Positions 7,142 to 13,504 of a stretch of 13,504 bases of DNA are shown in pieces (position 1 is the stretch's first letter; every line of letters starts with the position of its first letter). The position numbers and the translations under genes were made by a program. Below the pieces are notes generated by a model. It saw nothing but the letters and a program-made list of their open reading frames with translations. It was not told the origin of the DNA and made no database searches. The stretch comes from an uncultured Pseudomonadota bacterium (GTDB lineage Bacteria; Pseudomonadota; Gammaproteobacteria; Steroidobacterales; Steroidobacteraceae): the NCBI GenBank assembly GCA_903910215.1, contig CAIVYV010000384.1:1-13504 (forward strand), in the 5' to 3' direction.

Positions 7142-7891
7142 TCAGGCGGCATCCGCGAGTAGCCAGTCGTAGCCACGAGCCTCGAGTTCGAGCGCAAGTT
7201 CGGGGCCACCGGTTTTGATGATGCGCCCGCGCGCGAGTACATGCACCACATCGGGTTTGATGTAATCGAGCAGTCGCTGATAGTGGGTGACGAGTACGAC
7301 GGCTCGATCGGGTGAGCGCAGGGAATTCACGCCGTTGGCGACGACCTTGAGCGCATCGATATCGAGTCCCGAATCGGTCTCATCGAGTAGGGCGAGCTTG
7401 GGCTCGAGCACGAGCATCTGCAGGATCTCATTGCGTTTCTTCTCGCCGCCGGAGAACCCTTCGTTCACGCCGCGCGACAGAAACGACTCGTCCATCTGCA
7501 TCAAGCGCATCTTCTCGCGTACGAGCGTCAGGAATTCGAAGGCATCGACCTCCGGCAGGCCACGATGCTTGCGCGCAGCATTGAGTGCAGCTTTCAGCAA
7601 ATAGACGTTGTTGACGCCCGGAATCTCGACGGGGTACTGAAAGCCGAGAAACAAACCCGCTTGCGCGCGTTCTTCGGGCGCGAGTGCAAGTAGATCGGCT
7701 CCCTCGAAGCGCACGCTACCGCCGGTGACGTCGTAACCCGGACGTCCGGCGAGAGTGTATGCGAGCGAGCTCTTGCCGGCCCCGTTCGGGCCCATGATGG
7801 CGTGAACTTCGCCAGCCTTCACGGTGAGGTTCAGACCACGCAGGATTTCCTTGTCACCGATACGAGTCTGCAATGAATTGATTTCGAGCAT
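7142..7891 (-). CDS. sufC: Fe-S cluster assembly ATPase SufC
   Basis: The 249-aa ABC-type ATPase has Walker A GPNGAGKS at residues 34-41, a Q-loop in GFQYPVEIPGV, signature FSGGEKKRNEI, Walker B LALLDETDSGLD and the H-loop in VTHYQRLL. FQYPVEIPG and SGGEKKRNEI are specific to SufC among ABC ATPases. SufC drives conformational change of the SufBC2D scaffold in the cytoplasm and is not a transporter. A GGAGA lies 7 nt upstream of the ATG. The gene follows sufB with a 12-bp gap and precedes sufD by 4 bp. Confidence 0.97.
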   Translation of the reverse strand: MLEINSLQTRIGDKEILRGLNLTVKAGEVHAIMGPNGAGKSSLAYTLAGRPGYDVTGGSVRFEGADLLALAPEERAQAGLFLGFQYPVEIPGVNNVYLLKAALNAARKHRGLPEVDAFEFLTLVREKMRLMQMDESFLSRGVNEGFSGGEKKRNEILQMLVLEPKLALLDETDSGLDIDALKVVANGVNSLRSPDRAVVLVTHYQRLLDYIKPDVVHVLARGRIIKTGGPELALELEARGYDWLLADAA

Positions 7892-7903
7892 GATGATCTC
7901 CGT

Positions 7904-9349
7904 TCAGCCGACCGAGCCCTCGAGACTGACCGCGAGCAGGTTCTGTGCTTCCACGGCAAACTCCATCGGCAATTCTTTGAATACGCTTTTGCAAAAGCCG
8001 TTCACGATCATGTTGACGGCATCTTCTTCGGCAATACCGCGTTGCAGACAGTAGAAGAGCTGATCTTCACTGATGCGCGAAGTCGACGCTTCGTGCTCGA
8101 CGGTCGCGGTTGGGTTCTTCACCTCGACATAGGGGAAGGTGTGCGCGCCGCAGTCTCCGCCCATCAGCAGCGAGTCGCACTGCGTGAAGTTGCGCGCGCC
8201 GCTAGCCGTCGGGAGAATCTTGACGAGACCGCGGTAGGTGTTCTGACCGTGACCTGCCGAGATGCCTTTTGACACGATGGTGCTGCGAGTATTGGCGCCA
8301 ATGTGAATCATCTTCGTGCCGGTGTCGGCCTGCTGACGATGATTGGCGAGTGCGACCGAGTAGAACTCGCCGACCGAGTTCTCACCGCGCAACACGCAGC
8401 TCGGATACTTCCAGGTGATGGCAGATCCGGTTTCGACCTGGGTCCACGAAATCTTCGAGTTGCGACCACGACACTCGCCGCGCTTGGTGACGAAGTTGTA
8501 GATGCCACCGACACCGTTCTCATCGCCCGGGTACCAGTTCTGCACAGTCGAGTATTTGATCTCGGCGTGATCGAGAGCGACGAGCTCGACTACCGCCGCA
8601 TGCAGCTGATTTTCATCGCGCATCGGTGCCGTGCAGCCTTCGAGGTAGCTCACGTGACTACCTTCGTCGGCAATGATCAGTGTGCGCTCGAATTGACCGG
8701 TCTTGGCCGCGTTGATGCGAAAGTAGGTCGACAATTCCATCGGGCAACGGACGCCCTTTGGGATGTAGACGAATGAGCCATCGGAGAACACGGCCGAGTT
8801 CAAGCAGGCGTAATAGTTGTCGGTGTGCGGTACCACGGTGCCGAGATAACGCTCGATCAACTCGGGATGCTTCTGAACCGCTTCCGAGAACGAGCAGAAC
8901 ACGACGCCGGCTTTCTCGAGTCGATCTTTGAAGGTCGTGGCGACCGACACGCTATCGAATACAGCATCAACCGCCACGCCGGCGAGACGTGCCCGTTCGT
9001 GCAGAGGCACGCCGAGTTTTTCGTAGGTCGCGAGCAACTTCGGGTCGACTTCGTCGAGACTCTTGGGTCCGTCGGTCTTGGCCTTGGGCGCGGAGTAGTA
9101 CGAGAGGTCCTGGTAGTTGATGGGCTGTACGCGTACGTGAGCCCACTCGGGCTCGCGCATGGTGAGCCAGTGTCGATACGCACGCAGACGCCATTCGGTC
9201 AGAAAGGCCGGCTCATGCTTGATGGCCGAAATTTTTCGCACGACATCCTCATCGAGGCCGGGCGGCAAGCTTTCGGATTCGATGTCGGTGACGAAGCCAT
9301 GCTGGTAGCCACGACCGACGATTTCATTGAGTTGTGCGTTTTCGCTCAT
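7904..9349 (-). CDS. sufB: Fe-S cluster assembly scaffold SufB
   Basis: The 481-aa protein carries all the landmarks of SufB: AYRHWLTM, VPHTDNYYACLNSAVFSDG, SHVSYLEGCTAPMRDENQLH (with C239), NWYPGDENGVGGIYNFVTKR and HEASTSRISEDQLFYCLQRG. C391 in TQCDSLL and E420 in VEHEAS match the cluster-assembly residues C405 and E434 of E. coli SufB. It is the main scaffold, on which the nascent cluster forms with SufC and SufD. The ATG at 9349 overlaps the stop of the rrf2-type regulator by 4 bp (ATGA). An AAGG sits about 9 nt upstream inside the regulator gene. Confidence 0.97.
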   Translation of the reverse strand: MSENAQLNEIVGRGYQHGFVTDIESESLPPGLDEDVVRKISAIKHEPAFLTEWRLRAYRHWLTMREPEWAHVRVQPINYQDLSYYSAPKAKTDGPKSLDEVDPKLLATYEKLGVPLHERARLAGVAVDAVFDSVSVATTFKDRLEKAGVVFCSFSEAVQKHPELIERYLGTVVPHTDNYYACLNSAVFSDGSFVYIPKGVRCPMELSTYFRINAAKTGQFERTLIIADEGSHVSYLEGCTAPMRDENQLHAAVVELVALDHAEIKYSTVQNWYPGDENGVGGIYNFVTKRGECRGRNSKISWTQVETGSAITWKYPSCVLRGENSVGEFYSVALANHRQQADTGTKMIHIGANTRSTIVSKGISAGHGQNTYRGLVKILPTASGARNFTQCDSLLMGGDCGAHTFPYVEVKNPTATVEHEASTSRISEDQLFYCLQRGIAEEDAVNMIVNGFCKSVFKELPMEFAVEAQNLLAVSLEGSVG

Positions 9350-9765
9350 GTGTATGGGCCTTTATCCAGACCGGCCAATTGTTCAAGACTCACTTGGTAC
9401 AGCGAGCGACGAACCGTCAAATTCACTCGTTGCCACGCGCGACCCACGCCACAGGTGGTCTCCAGTTCGCACTGGCCGGCGCCGGCAGCGCAGTCGGTGA
9501 CGGCGATCGGACCCTCGAGCGCATCGAGGATGGCAGCAGCGGAGATCTCAGCGGCGGGGCGGGCGAGTGTGTAGCCGCCATGCAAGCCGCGCGTCGAGCG
9601 TACGAGGCCCGCACGTTGCAAAGCTTTGAGCGCTTTGCTGACGGTCGGCACGGCGATTTGCGTGCGCTCAGCAAGGGTCGCTGCGCTTTGCTGCGTTTGC
9701 GGCGCACGGGCTAGCTCGGCGAGTAGCACCGTGGCGTAGTCGGTCATTTTGCTGATGCGGATCAT
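9346..9765 (-). CDS. sufR: Rrf2-family SUF operon regulator
   Basis: The 139-aa Rrf2-type transcription factor is the first gene of the suf operon. MIRISKMTDYATVLLAELAR and the winged helix-turn-helix region (AATLAERTQIAVPTVSKALK, GLVRSTRGLHGGYTLAR) match the SUF-type Rrf2 regulators of proteobacteria. Three cysteines, C92, C99 and C105 (CX6CX5C), sit where IscR has its [2Fe-2S] ligands at 92, 98 and 104. It therefore probably senses cluster supply and represses its own operon. The ATG at 9765 gives the family's usual N-terminus. The frame stays open much further upstream to 10182, but that stretch lies antisense to mlaF and is not credible. No Shine-Dalgarno is evident; a leaderless or near-leaderless message is possible. 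The symbol sufR is used loosely, since cyanobacterial SufR is a different family. Confidence 0.9.
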   Translation of the reverse strand: MIRISKMTDYATVLLAELARAPQTQQSAATLAERTQIAVPTVSKALKALQRAGLVRSTRGLHGGYTLARPAAEISAAAILDALEGPIAVTDCAAGAGQCELETTCGVGRAWQRVNLTVRRSLYQVSLEQLAGLDKGPYT

Positions 9766-9766
9766 A

Positions 9767-9791
9767 AAACCGCACCATTTTAGTCCGATTT
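9767..9791. promoter_or_regulatory. Imperfect dyad, candidate operator for the Rrf2-type regulator
   Basis: Read on the minus strand, two 10-bp half-sites, AAATCGGACT and GGTGCGGTTT, flank a 5-bp AAAAT core. The second half, reverse complemented, is AAACCGCACC, identical to the first at 7 of 10 positions. By my hand alignment, 18 of 25 positions agree with the IscR type 1 consensus as I remember it (GACT followed by an A/T-rich centre). The dyad covers the likely -10 of the regulator gene, which is where an autorepressor would bind. Binding itself is inference. Confidence 0.5.
9777..9782 (-). promoter_or_regulatory. Candidate -10 box of the suf operon
   Basis: TAAAAT on the minus strand ends 11 nt before the regulator's ATG and lies inside the dyad at 9767-9791. 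No good -35 is seen at 16-18 bp, which would suit a regulated promoter. Transcription would start near 9770, leaving a leader of about 5 nt. Confidence 0.4.
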
Positions 9792-9832
9792 GTCCCGAAC
9801 TGCATCTGTCGGCCGTTATTTCATGCTCCGTT

Positions 9833-9841
9833 TGGTAATAT
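9833..9841 (+). promoter_or_regulatory. Candidate extended -10 of the mla operon
   Basis: TGGTAATAT fits the extended -10 form TGnTATAAT, and no convincing -35 lies upstream. Transcription would begin near 9848, about 5 nt before the mlaF ATG at 9853. It is the mirror situation to the suf side of the same intergenic region. Confidence 0.35.
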
Positions 9842-9852
9842 CCGGCGCCCTC

Positions 9853-10674
9853 ATGAGCGCTCCTCCCGTCCGTATCCGAGATCTGCACTACGCCGTCGGC
9901 ACCAGACCGATTTTTGCGGGCGTGGATATCGACGTGCCGCAGGGGCAGATCACGGCAGTGATGGGCCCGAGTGGCACCGGCAAAACCACGCTCCTGCGCC
10001 TGCTGACCGGCCAGGTCGCGGCCGATCGCGGCCGGATAGAACTCTTCGGTAAGTCGGTGGGCCATTTGGATAAGGCCGGTCTTTACGCACTGCGTCGACG
10101 GACGGGCATGCTGTTCCAGAACGGCGCCTTGCTGACCGACCTCACCGTCTTCGAGAACGTGGCGTTTCCCGTGCGCGCGCACGCGCGTTTGCCGGAGTCT
10201 GTCCTACGACGGCTCGTGCTGACCAAGCTCGAGGCGGTCGGCCTGCGCGGTGCTGCCGAGCTCATGCCTTCGCAGCTCTCCGGTGGAATGGCCCGACGCG
10301 TGGCGTTGGCGCGAGCCATCGTCATGGACCCGGAGTTGCTGATCTACGACGAGCCGTTTGTCGGCCTCGATCCGATCTCGATGGGCGTAATTGTCCGTTT
10401 GATTCGCGAACTCAACGAGACGCTCGGTGTCACGAGTATTGTGGTCTCGCACGATGTCGAAGAGCTCGCCACAATTGCGCACCGAAGCTATCTCTTGTCA
10501 GAGGGGCGGGTCGTCGCTTCGGGAACACCGGATGAACTGGCTCGTAGCGAGGAGCCCGTGGTTCGCCAGTTCATGAGCGGCGCGGCCGATGGACCGGTAC
10601 CGTTCCATTTTCCGGCGGGTGATTTGGCTACGGATATCCTCGGCCAGGCGGAGCAGGCGAGGAGTCGATCATGA
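9853..10674 (+). CDS. mlaF: Phospholipid ABC transporter ATP-binding protein MlaF
   Basis: The 273-aa ATPase has Walker A GPSGTGKTT (38-46), Q-loop Q89 in MLFQNGALLTDLTVFENVAF, signature LSGGMARR (142-149), Walker B LLIYDEPF (D166, E167) and H-loop H200 in VVSHDVEE. The ending VVRQFMSGAADGPVPFHFPA is the MlaF C-terminal extension that contacts MlaB. MlaF powers the MlaFEDB complex at the inner membrane. I chose the ATG at 9853, which begins MSAPPVRIRDL; an ATG at 9823 would add 10 residues and a TTG at 9790 would add 21. It is the first gene of the mla operon and is divergent from the suf regulator. Confidence 0.95.
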   Translation: MSAPPVRIRDLHYAVGTRPIFAGVDIDVPQGQITAVMGPSGTGKTTLLRLLTGQVAADRGRIELFGKSVGHLDKAGLYALRRRTGMLFQNGALLTDLTVFENVAFPVRAHARLPESVLRRLVLTKLEAVGLRGAAELMPSQLSGGMARRVALARAIVMDPELLIYDEPFVGLDPISMGVIVRLIRELNETLGVTSIVVSHDVEELATIAHRSYLLSEGRVVASGTPDELARSEEPVVRQFMSGAADGPVPFHFPAGDLATDILGQAEQARSRS

Positions 10675-11417
10675 TCAGCGCCAGCTTGGGTCGCATCGGC
10701 GCGGTCGCACTCTTTCTGCTGCGGGTGCTCGGACAATGTCTGCCGGCACTCGCTAAGCCGCGTGCGGTGATCCACCAGATCTATAACGCCGGAGCGCGAT
10801 CACTGATCATCATCATGCTCTGCGGGCTCTTTGTCGGCATGGTGCTCGGTCTGCAGGGCTTCGATCTTCTGCAGCGTTTCGGTTCCGAGGATGCGCTCGG
10901 TGTAGCCGCGGCGCTCGGCTTGCTCAAGGAATTGGGCCCGGTCGTGACGGCGTTGCTGTTCGCTGGGCGTGCCGGCACGGCTTTAACCTCTGAAATCGGC
11001 CTGATGCGGGCAACGGACCAATTGACGGCCATGGAGATGATGGCGGTCGATCCGCTGCGTCATGTCATCGCGCCGCGCTTTTTGGGTGGTGTGATCGCCA
11101 TGCCGCTACTCGTGGCGATCTTCGACATCGTGGGTCTTTTTGGCGCGCAGCTGATCGGCGTGCAGCTGATGGCGGTCGATCCGGGTGCCTTTTGGTCGCA
11201 AATGCAGGCGGCGGTTGAGCTCGACGACGTATACGAGGGTATCGTCAAAAGTATCTGTTTCGGTTTTGCTTGCAGCCTGATCGCCGTTTACGAGGGATAT
11301 CACGCGCCCCCGACTGCTCAGGGTGTTGGCCTCGCAACGACACGCACAGTGGTGGTGTCGTCGGTACTCGTCCTGTTGATCGACTACATGCTGACAGCCG
11401 CTTTTCTCGGAAGGTAA
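10671..11417 (+). CDS. mlaE: Phospholipid ABC transporter permease MlaE
   Basis: The 248-aa integral inner-membrane protein has several hydrophobic segments (about 44-61, 81-99, 136-160, 192-207 and 223-244). The conserved core LLKELGPVVTALLFAGRAGT, followed by LTSEIGLMRATDQLTAMEMM and APRFLGGVIAMPLL, is diagnostic of the MlaE/YrbE family. Two copies form the membrane channel of the MlaFEDB complex. The ATG overlaps the mlaF stop by 4 bp (ATGA), with AGGAG 6 nt upstream. Confidence 0.96.
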   Translation: MISASLGRIGAVALFLLRVLGQCLPALAKPRAVIHQIYNAGARSLIIIMLCGLFVGMVLGLQGFDLLQRFGSEDALGVAAALGLLKELGPVVTALLFAGRAGTALTSEIGLMRATDQLTAMEMMAVDPLRHVIAPRFLGGVIAMPLLVAIFDIVGLFGAQLIGVQLMAVDPGAFWSQMQAAVELDDVYEGIVKSICFGFACSLIAVYEGYHAPPTAQGVGLATTRTVVVSSVLVLLIDYMLTAAFLGR

Positions 11418-11423
11418 TCCAGA

Positions 11424-11918
11424 ATGAAATCGCAACGTTCGCTCGAAATCGGCACAGGCCTGTTCGTTCTACTTGGCTTTGCCGCGTTGTTCTTTTTGAC
11501 GACGCAATTGCCCGGCAGCGGACTCTCGCTCGGTGAGCAGGCTGGATATCGCGTGACGGCGAAGTTCGACAATGTCGGCGATTTGAAAGTGGGATCGCCG
11601 GTCAGCATGGCGGGTGTTCGCATCGGTCGCGTCGAGGGCATCAGCTTTGATCCCGCCGACTACCGGGCCGTGGTCTCACTCAAGATCGAGTCGTCGTTCG
11701 ATCGTATTCCGGATGACAGCGATGCGAGCATCCAGACGCAAGGTTTGCTCGGTGGCAAGTATGTAGGGATTGGCCCCGGCGGCTCCGAAACTTTCCTCAA
11801 GCAGGACAGTCAAATCGAGTTCACACAATCGGCGATCGTGCTCGAGTCGTTGGTGAACAAGTTCTTCGCCAATTTCGCAAGTAAGGACGCCGGCACTGAT
11901 ACAGCCAAGGCCGAGTAA
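11424..11918 (+). CDS. mlaD: MCE-domain lipid-binding protein MlaD
   Basis: The 164-aa protein has one N-terminal membrane helix (about 9-27, GTGLFVLLGFAALFFL) and a single MCE domain at about 40-118. KFDNVGDLKVGSPVSMAGVR and GLLGGKYVGIGPGG are typical MCE strands. The C-terminal helix VLESLVNKFFANFA is the part that forms the central hydrophobic pore in the MlaD hexamer. It hangs in the periplasm from the inner membrane and passes lipid between MlaE and MlaC. It follows mlaE after 6 bp. Confidence 0.95.
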   Translation: MKSQRSLEIGTGLFVLLGFAALFFLTTQLPGSGLSLGEQAGYRVTAKFDNVGDLKVGSPVSMAGVRIGRVEGISFDPADYRAVVSLKIESSFDRIPDDSDASIQTQGLLGGKYVGIGPGGSETFLKQDSQIEFTQSAIVLESLVNKFFANFASKDAGTDTAKAE

Positions 11919-11928
11919 GGAAACCCCC

Positions 11929-12588
11929 ATGATTCGATCCCCGATTCCGCTGATTCTCCTGGTACTTGCGTCGATGCTGGGTTCAGTTCCGGCGCTGGCG
12001 CAGACCAAGGCTAGTCCGGTGAATGCGAGCGTCGTGAACGCGAGCGAGCCCAATGCTTTGATCGAGACAGCGGCCAATGCGATGGTCAGTGAGTTGGAGT
12101 CGCGACGAGTGGAGTTGCGCAAGGACCCTGCGAAGCTCGGCGAGTTGGTCGATCGAATCTTGTTACCGCATTTCGATGTCAACCACGCGGCGCGTCTGGT
12201 GCTCGGCAAGCACTGGCGAACGGCCACTCCAGAGCAGCGTCAGCAATTCATCGACGCGTTCTATGGCTCCTTGATGAGTAACTACGGCGATGCCTTGCTC
12301 GAATTCACGGGCGATCGCATCAAGGTGCTGCCGACGCCGGTGCCTGCGGCCGCCGTCTCGGCCAGTGTTCGCACGGAAGTCCGTCGTAGTAACGGAACTC
12401 GGGTTCCGGTGAACTACTCCTTGCGCAAGACCGAGGCGGGCTGGAAAGTTTGGGATGTGGTCATCGAAGGCATCAGTTACGTGAAGAGTTTTCGCGAAGA
12501 CTTCGGCGCGGAAATCGATCAGAAAGGTCTCGATGCCGTGATCCAGCGTTTGCAGGCGCAGAACCGGGGTGTGGGTCGCAAGGGATGA
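11929..12588 (+). CDS. mlaC: Periplasmic phospholipid carrier MlaC
   Basis: The 219-aa protein has a clear Sec signal peptide (residues 1-24, hydrophobic core IPLILLVLASMLG, probable cleavage after ALA). The mature part has VDRILLPHFDVNHAARLVLG, HWRTATPEQRQQFIDAFYGS, VNYSLRKTEAGWKVWDVVIE and GISYVKSFREDF, all typical of MlaC/Ttg2D. MlaC shuttles phospholipid across the periplasm between MlaA in the outer membrane and MlaFEDB. An AAGGA starting within the mlaD stop lies about 7 nt before the ATG. The 10-bp gap from mlaD and the 4-bp overlap with mlaB (ATGA) place it firmly in the operon. Confidence 0.95.
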   Translation: MIRSPIPLILLVLASMLGSVPALAQTKASPVNASVVNASEPNALIETAANAMVSELESRRVELRKDPAKLGELVDRILLPHFDVNHAARLVLGKHWRTATPEQRQQFIDAFYGSLMSNYGDALLEFTGDRIKVLPTPVPAAAVSASVRTEVRRSNGTRVPVNYSLRKTEAGWKVWDVVIEGISYVKSFREDFGAEIDQKGLDAVIQRLQAQNRGVGRKG

Positions 12589-12884
12589 GTGAGTTTCGTC
12601 TCGCCGTCGAATCTGAAAGCGGTCTGTGCCGCGCGAGCGGTGCGCTCGGGTTTGCTACGGCGGCCGATGCCCATTCGCAATTGCAGCGCTGTCTGAGTTC
12701 GGGTGGCCGCCTCCGCATCGATTGTAGCGGTCTTGAGCGTATCGACAGCGCGGGCCTTGCGGTGCTGCTCGACCTCGTGGCTCTCGCACGAGAGCAGGGT
12801 GTGGAGTTGCGCTACGTGGCTCTACCTGCGGGCGTGCTGCGACTGGCACGCCTCAGCGGCGTCGAGGGGTTGCTACCCGTCTAG
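12585..12884 (+). CDS. mlaB: STAS-domain protein MlaB
   Basis: The 99-aa cytoplasmic protein is a single STAS domain. LRIDCSGLERIDSAGLAVLL holds the DSAG loop (D54, S55) characteristic of anti-anti-sigma and MlaB proteins. MlaB binds MlaF and is needed for assembly and activity of the transporter. The ATG at 12585 overlaps the mlaC stop by 4 bp. An in-frame start at 12450 would only add residues overlapping mlaC and is unlikely. Its TAG stop (12882-12884) overlaps the TAG of mlaA on the other strand through the palindrome CTAG. Confidence 0.93.
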   Translation: MSEFRLAVESESGLCRASGALGFATAADAHSQLQRCLSSGGRLRIDCSGLERIDSAGLAVLLDLVALAREQGVELRYVALPAGVLRLARLSGVEGLLPV

Positions 12885-13504
12885 GGCTCTTTCGGCGGAT
12901 CTTCCTCTAGCTCCTTTTCGAGCTCGGCTTCGAGGTCATTGCCTGCCGTGATGCCATCGTTGACTAGGAATTCGCGCCGCTGCAAGTAGGCGCTACGAAT
13001 GAAGGCGTAGCTGTCGCCCGTGCGATCGAGTACGGCATCGGCGTCGAGCAGACGCACGCGGCGATCAAATTTGTCGCCGGCCCACAAGCCATACCGTGTG
13101 CTGTCGTCTTCAAGATAGGAGCGAGGCTCGGCAAAGTCATCGACGATGCTGCCAATCCCATCGCGCAACGTGTAGGGCCCGAGGAAGGGCACGACGACAT
13201 ACATGCCACTTGGCACTCCCCAGGCGCCGAGCGTTTGTCCGAAGTCTTCGTCGTAGCGTTCTAGCCCAGCCGAGGTGGCGGGGTCGAACAATCCGCCCAA
13301 ACCGAGCGTCGTGTTGAGTGTGATACGCCCAAGGTCGGATAGCGCCGGTACGAATTTGCCCTGTAGAGCGTTGTTAACCATCGTCACCGGATACTTCGCG
13401 TTGAAGAACACGTTCGAGACGCCGATCTGCACCGGTTCCGGAACGACGCGGTGATAACCGCGCGCGACCGGACGCAGCAGCGCTCGATCGAGATCCTCGT
13501 TGAA
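12881..13504 (-). CDS. mlaA: Outer-membrane phospholipid lipoprotein MlaA (VacJ), 5' end outside window
   Basis: The frame is open to the right edge, giving 207 residues without the signal peptide and lipobox. The visible start FNEDLDRALLRPVARGYHRV matches the conserved MlaA opening, followed by VPEPVQIGVSNVFFN, LGRITLNTTLGLGGLFDPAT, DEDFGQTLGAWGVPSGMYVV and VPFLGPYTLRDGIG. MlaA sits with porins in the outer membrane and removes misplaced phospholipids from the outer leaflet, passing them to MlaC. The tail is strongly acidic (LEAELEKELEEDPPKEP). A start near 13432 would be a GTG inside the domain and can be dismissed. It is convergent with mlaB, sharing the CTAG stop overlap. Confidence 0.95.
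   Translation of the reverse strand, partial: FNEDLDRALLRPVARGYHRVVPEPVQIGVSNVFFNAKYPVTMVNNALQGKFVPALSDLGRITLNTTLGLGGLFDPATSAGLERYDEDFGQTLGAWGVPSGMYVVVPFLGPYTLRDGIGSIVDDFAEPRSYLEDDSTRYGLWAGDKFDRRVRLLDADAVLDRTGDSYAFIRSAYLQRREFLVNDGITAGNDLEAELEKELEEDPPKEP

Noticed and set aside
6589..7218. 209-aa plus-strand open frame
   Set aside because: It is antisense to sufD and the start of this frame has no supporting signal.
8825..9574. 249-aa plus-strand open frame
   Set aside because: It lies opposite sufB and the regulator, shows no recognisable domain, and is the kind of antisense frame expected in GC-rich coding DNA.
9812..9847. Second possible inverted repeat around the mla -10 (GCCGTTATT ... 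AATATCCGGC)
   Set aside because: The arms pair only with gaps and mismatches, so it is not distinguishable from chance.
9766..10182. Upstream in-frame extension of the Rrf2 regulator (278 aa in total)
   Set aside because: It is antisense to the strongly supported mlaF gene, has no Rrf2 resemblance, and the family N-terminus begins exactly at the ATG at 9765.
1..13504. Mobile elements, CRISPR arrays, tRNA or rRNA genes, toxin-antitoxin pairs or defence genes
   Set aside because: No transposase or integrase motifs, direct-repeat arrays, cloverleaf-like sequences or defence-type domains were seen; the window is almost entirely housekeeping coding sequence.

Overview
The window reads as a densely packed stretch of a GC-rich gammaproteobacterial chromosome. 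The main reasons are a complete mlaFEDCB phospholipid-transport operon facing a mlaA homologue, a YhhQ-type queuosine-precursor transporter, a CnoX/YbbN-type co-chaperone, and a SUF iron-sulfur operon led by an Rrf2-type regulator. The gene content and the SufU/SufT version of SUF fit a Nevskiales, Steroidobacterales or Xanthomonadales-like lineage. That placement is inference only; no rRNA or other strong marker is present.

Layout from left to right. (1) The last 42 codons of a queuosine-precursor transporter (+). (2) A convergent thioredoxin-TPR protein (cnoX-like, -). (3) A divergent 639-aa cobalamin-type radical SAM protein (+) with an atypical CX4CX2C cluster motif. (4) A nine-gene minus-strand operon, transcribed from about 9765 down to 2836: rrf2-type suf regulator, sufB, sufC, sufD, sufS, sufU-like, sufT, a small Rieske ferredoxin, and a SixA-type histidine phosphatase. 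(5) The plus-strand operon mlaF-mlaE-mlaD-mlaC-mlaB, divergent from the suf operon. (6) mlaA (-), convergent with mlaB and cut by the window end.

The suf genes form a complete route from cysteine to a delivered cluster. SufS mobilises sulfur and the SufU-like protein accepts or carries it. SufBCD is the scaffold with its ATPase, SufT is a maturation or transfer factor, and the Rrf2 protein with three cysteines is the likely cluster-sensing regulator. Stop and start codons touch or overlap at most junctions, so translation is probably coupled through to the Rieske and SixA genes. The mla genes encode an inner-membrane ABC transporter (F, E, D, B), the periplasmic carrier C and the outer-membrane lipoprotein A, which together maintain outer-membrane lipid asymmetry.

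The two operons share one 87-bp divergent intergenic region. It holds an imperfect dyad that resembles an IscR-type site and covers the likely -10 of the suf regulator. Almost everything else is coding: the only gaps over 50 bp are 864-952 and 9766-9852. I see no mobile element, CRISPR array, tRNA, rRNA or convincing intrinsic terminator. No clearly new multigene system stands out. The best leads are the unusual radical SAM protein, the operator-like dyad, and the Rieske/SixA tail of the suf operon.
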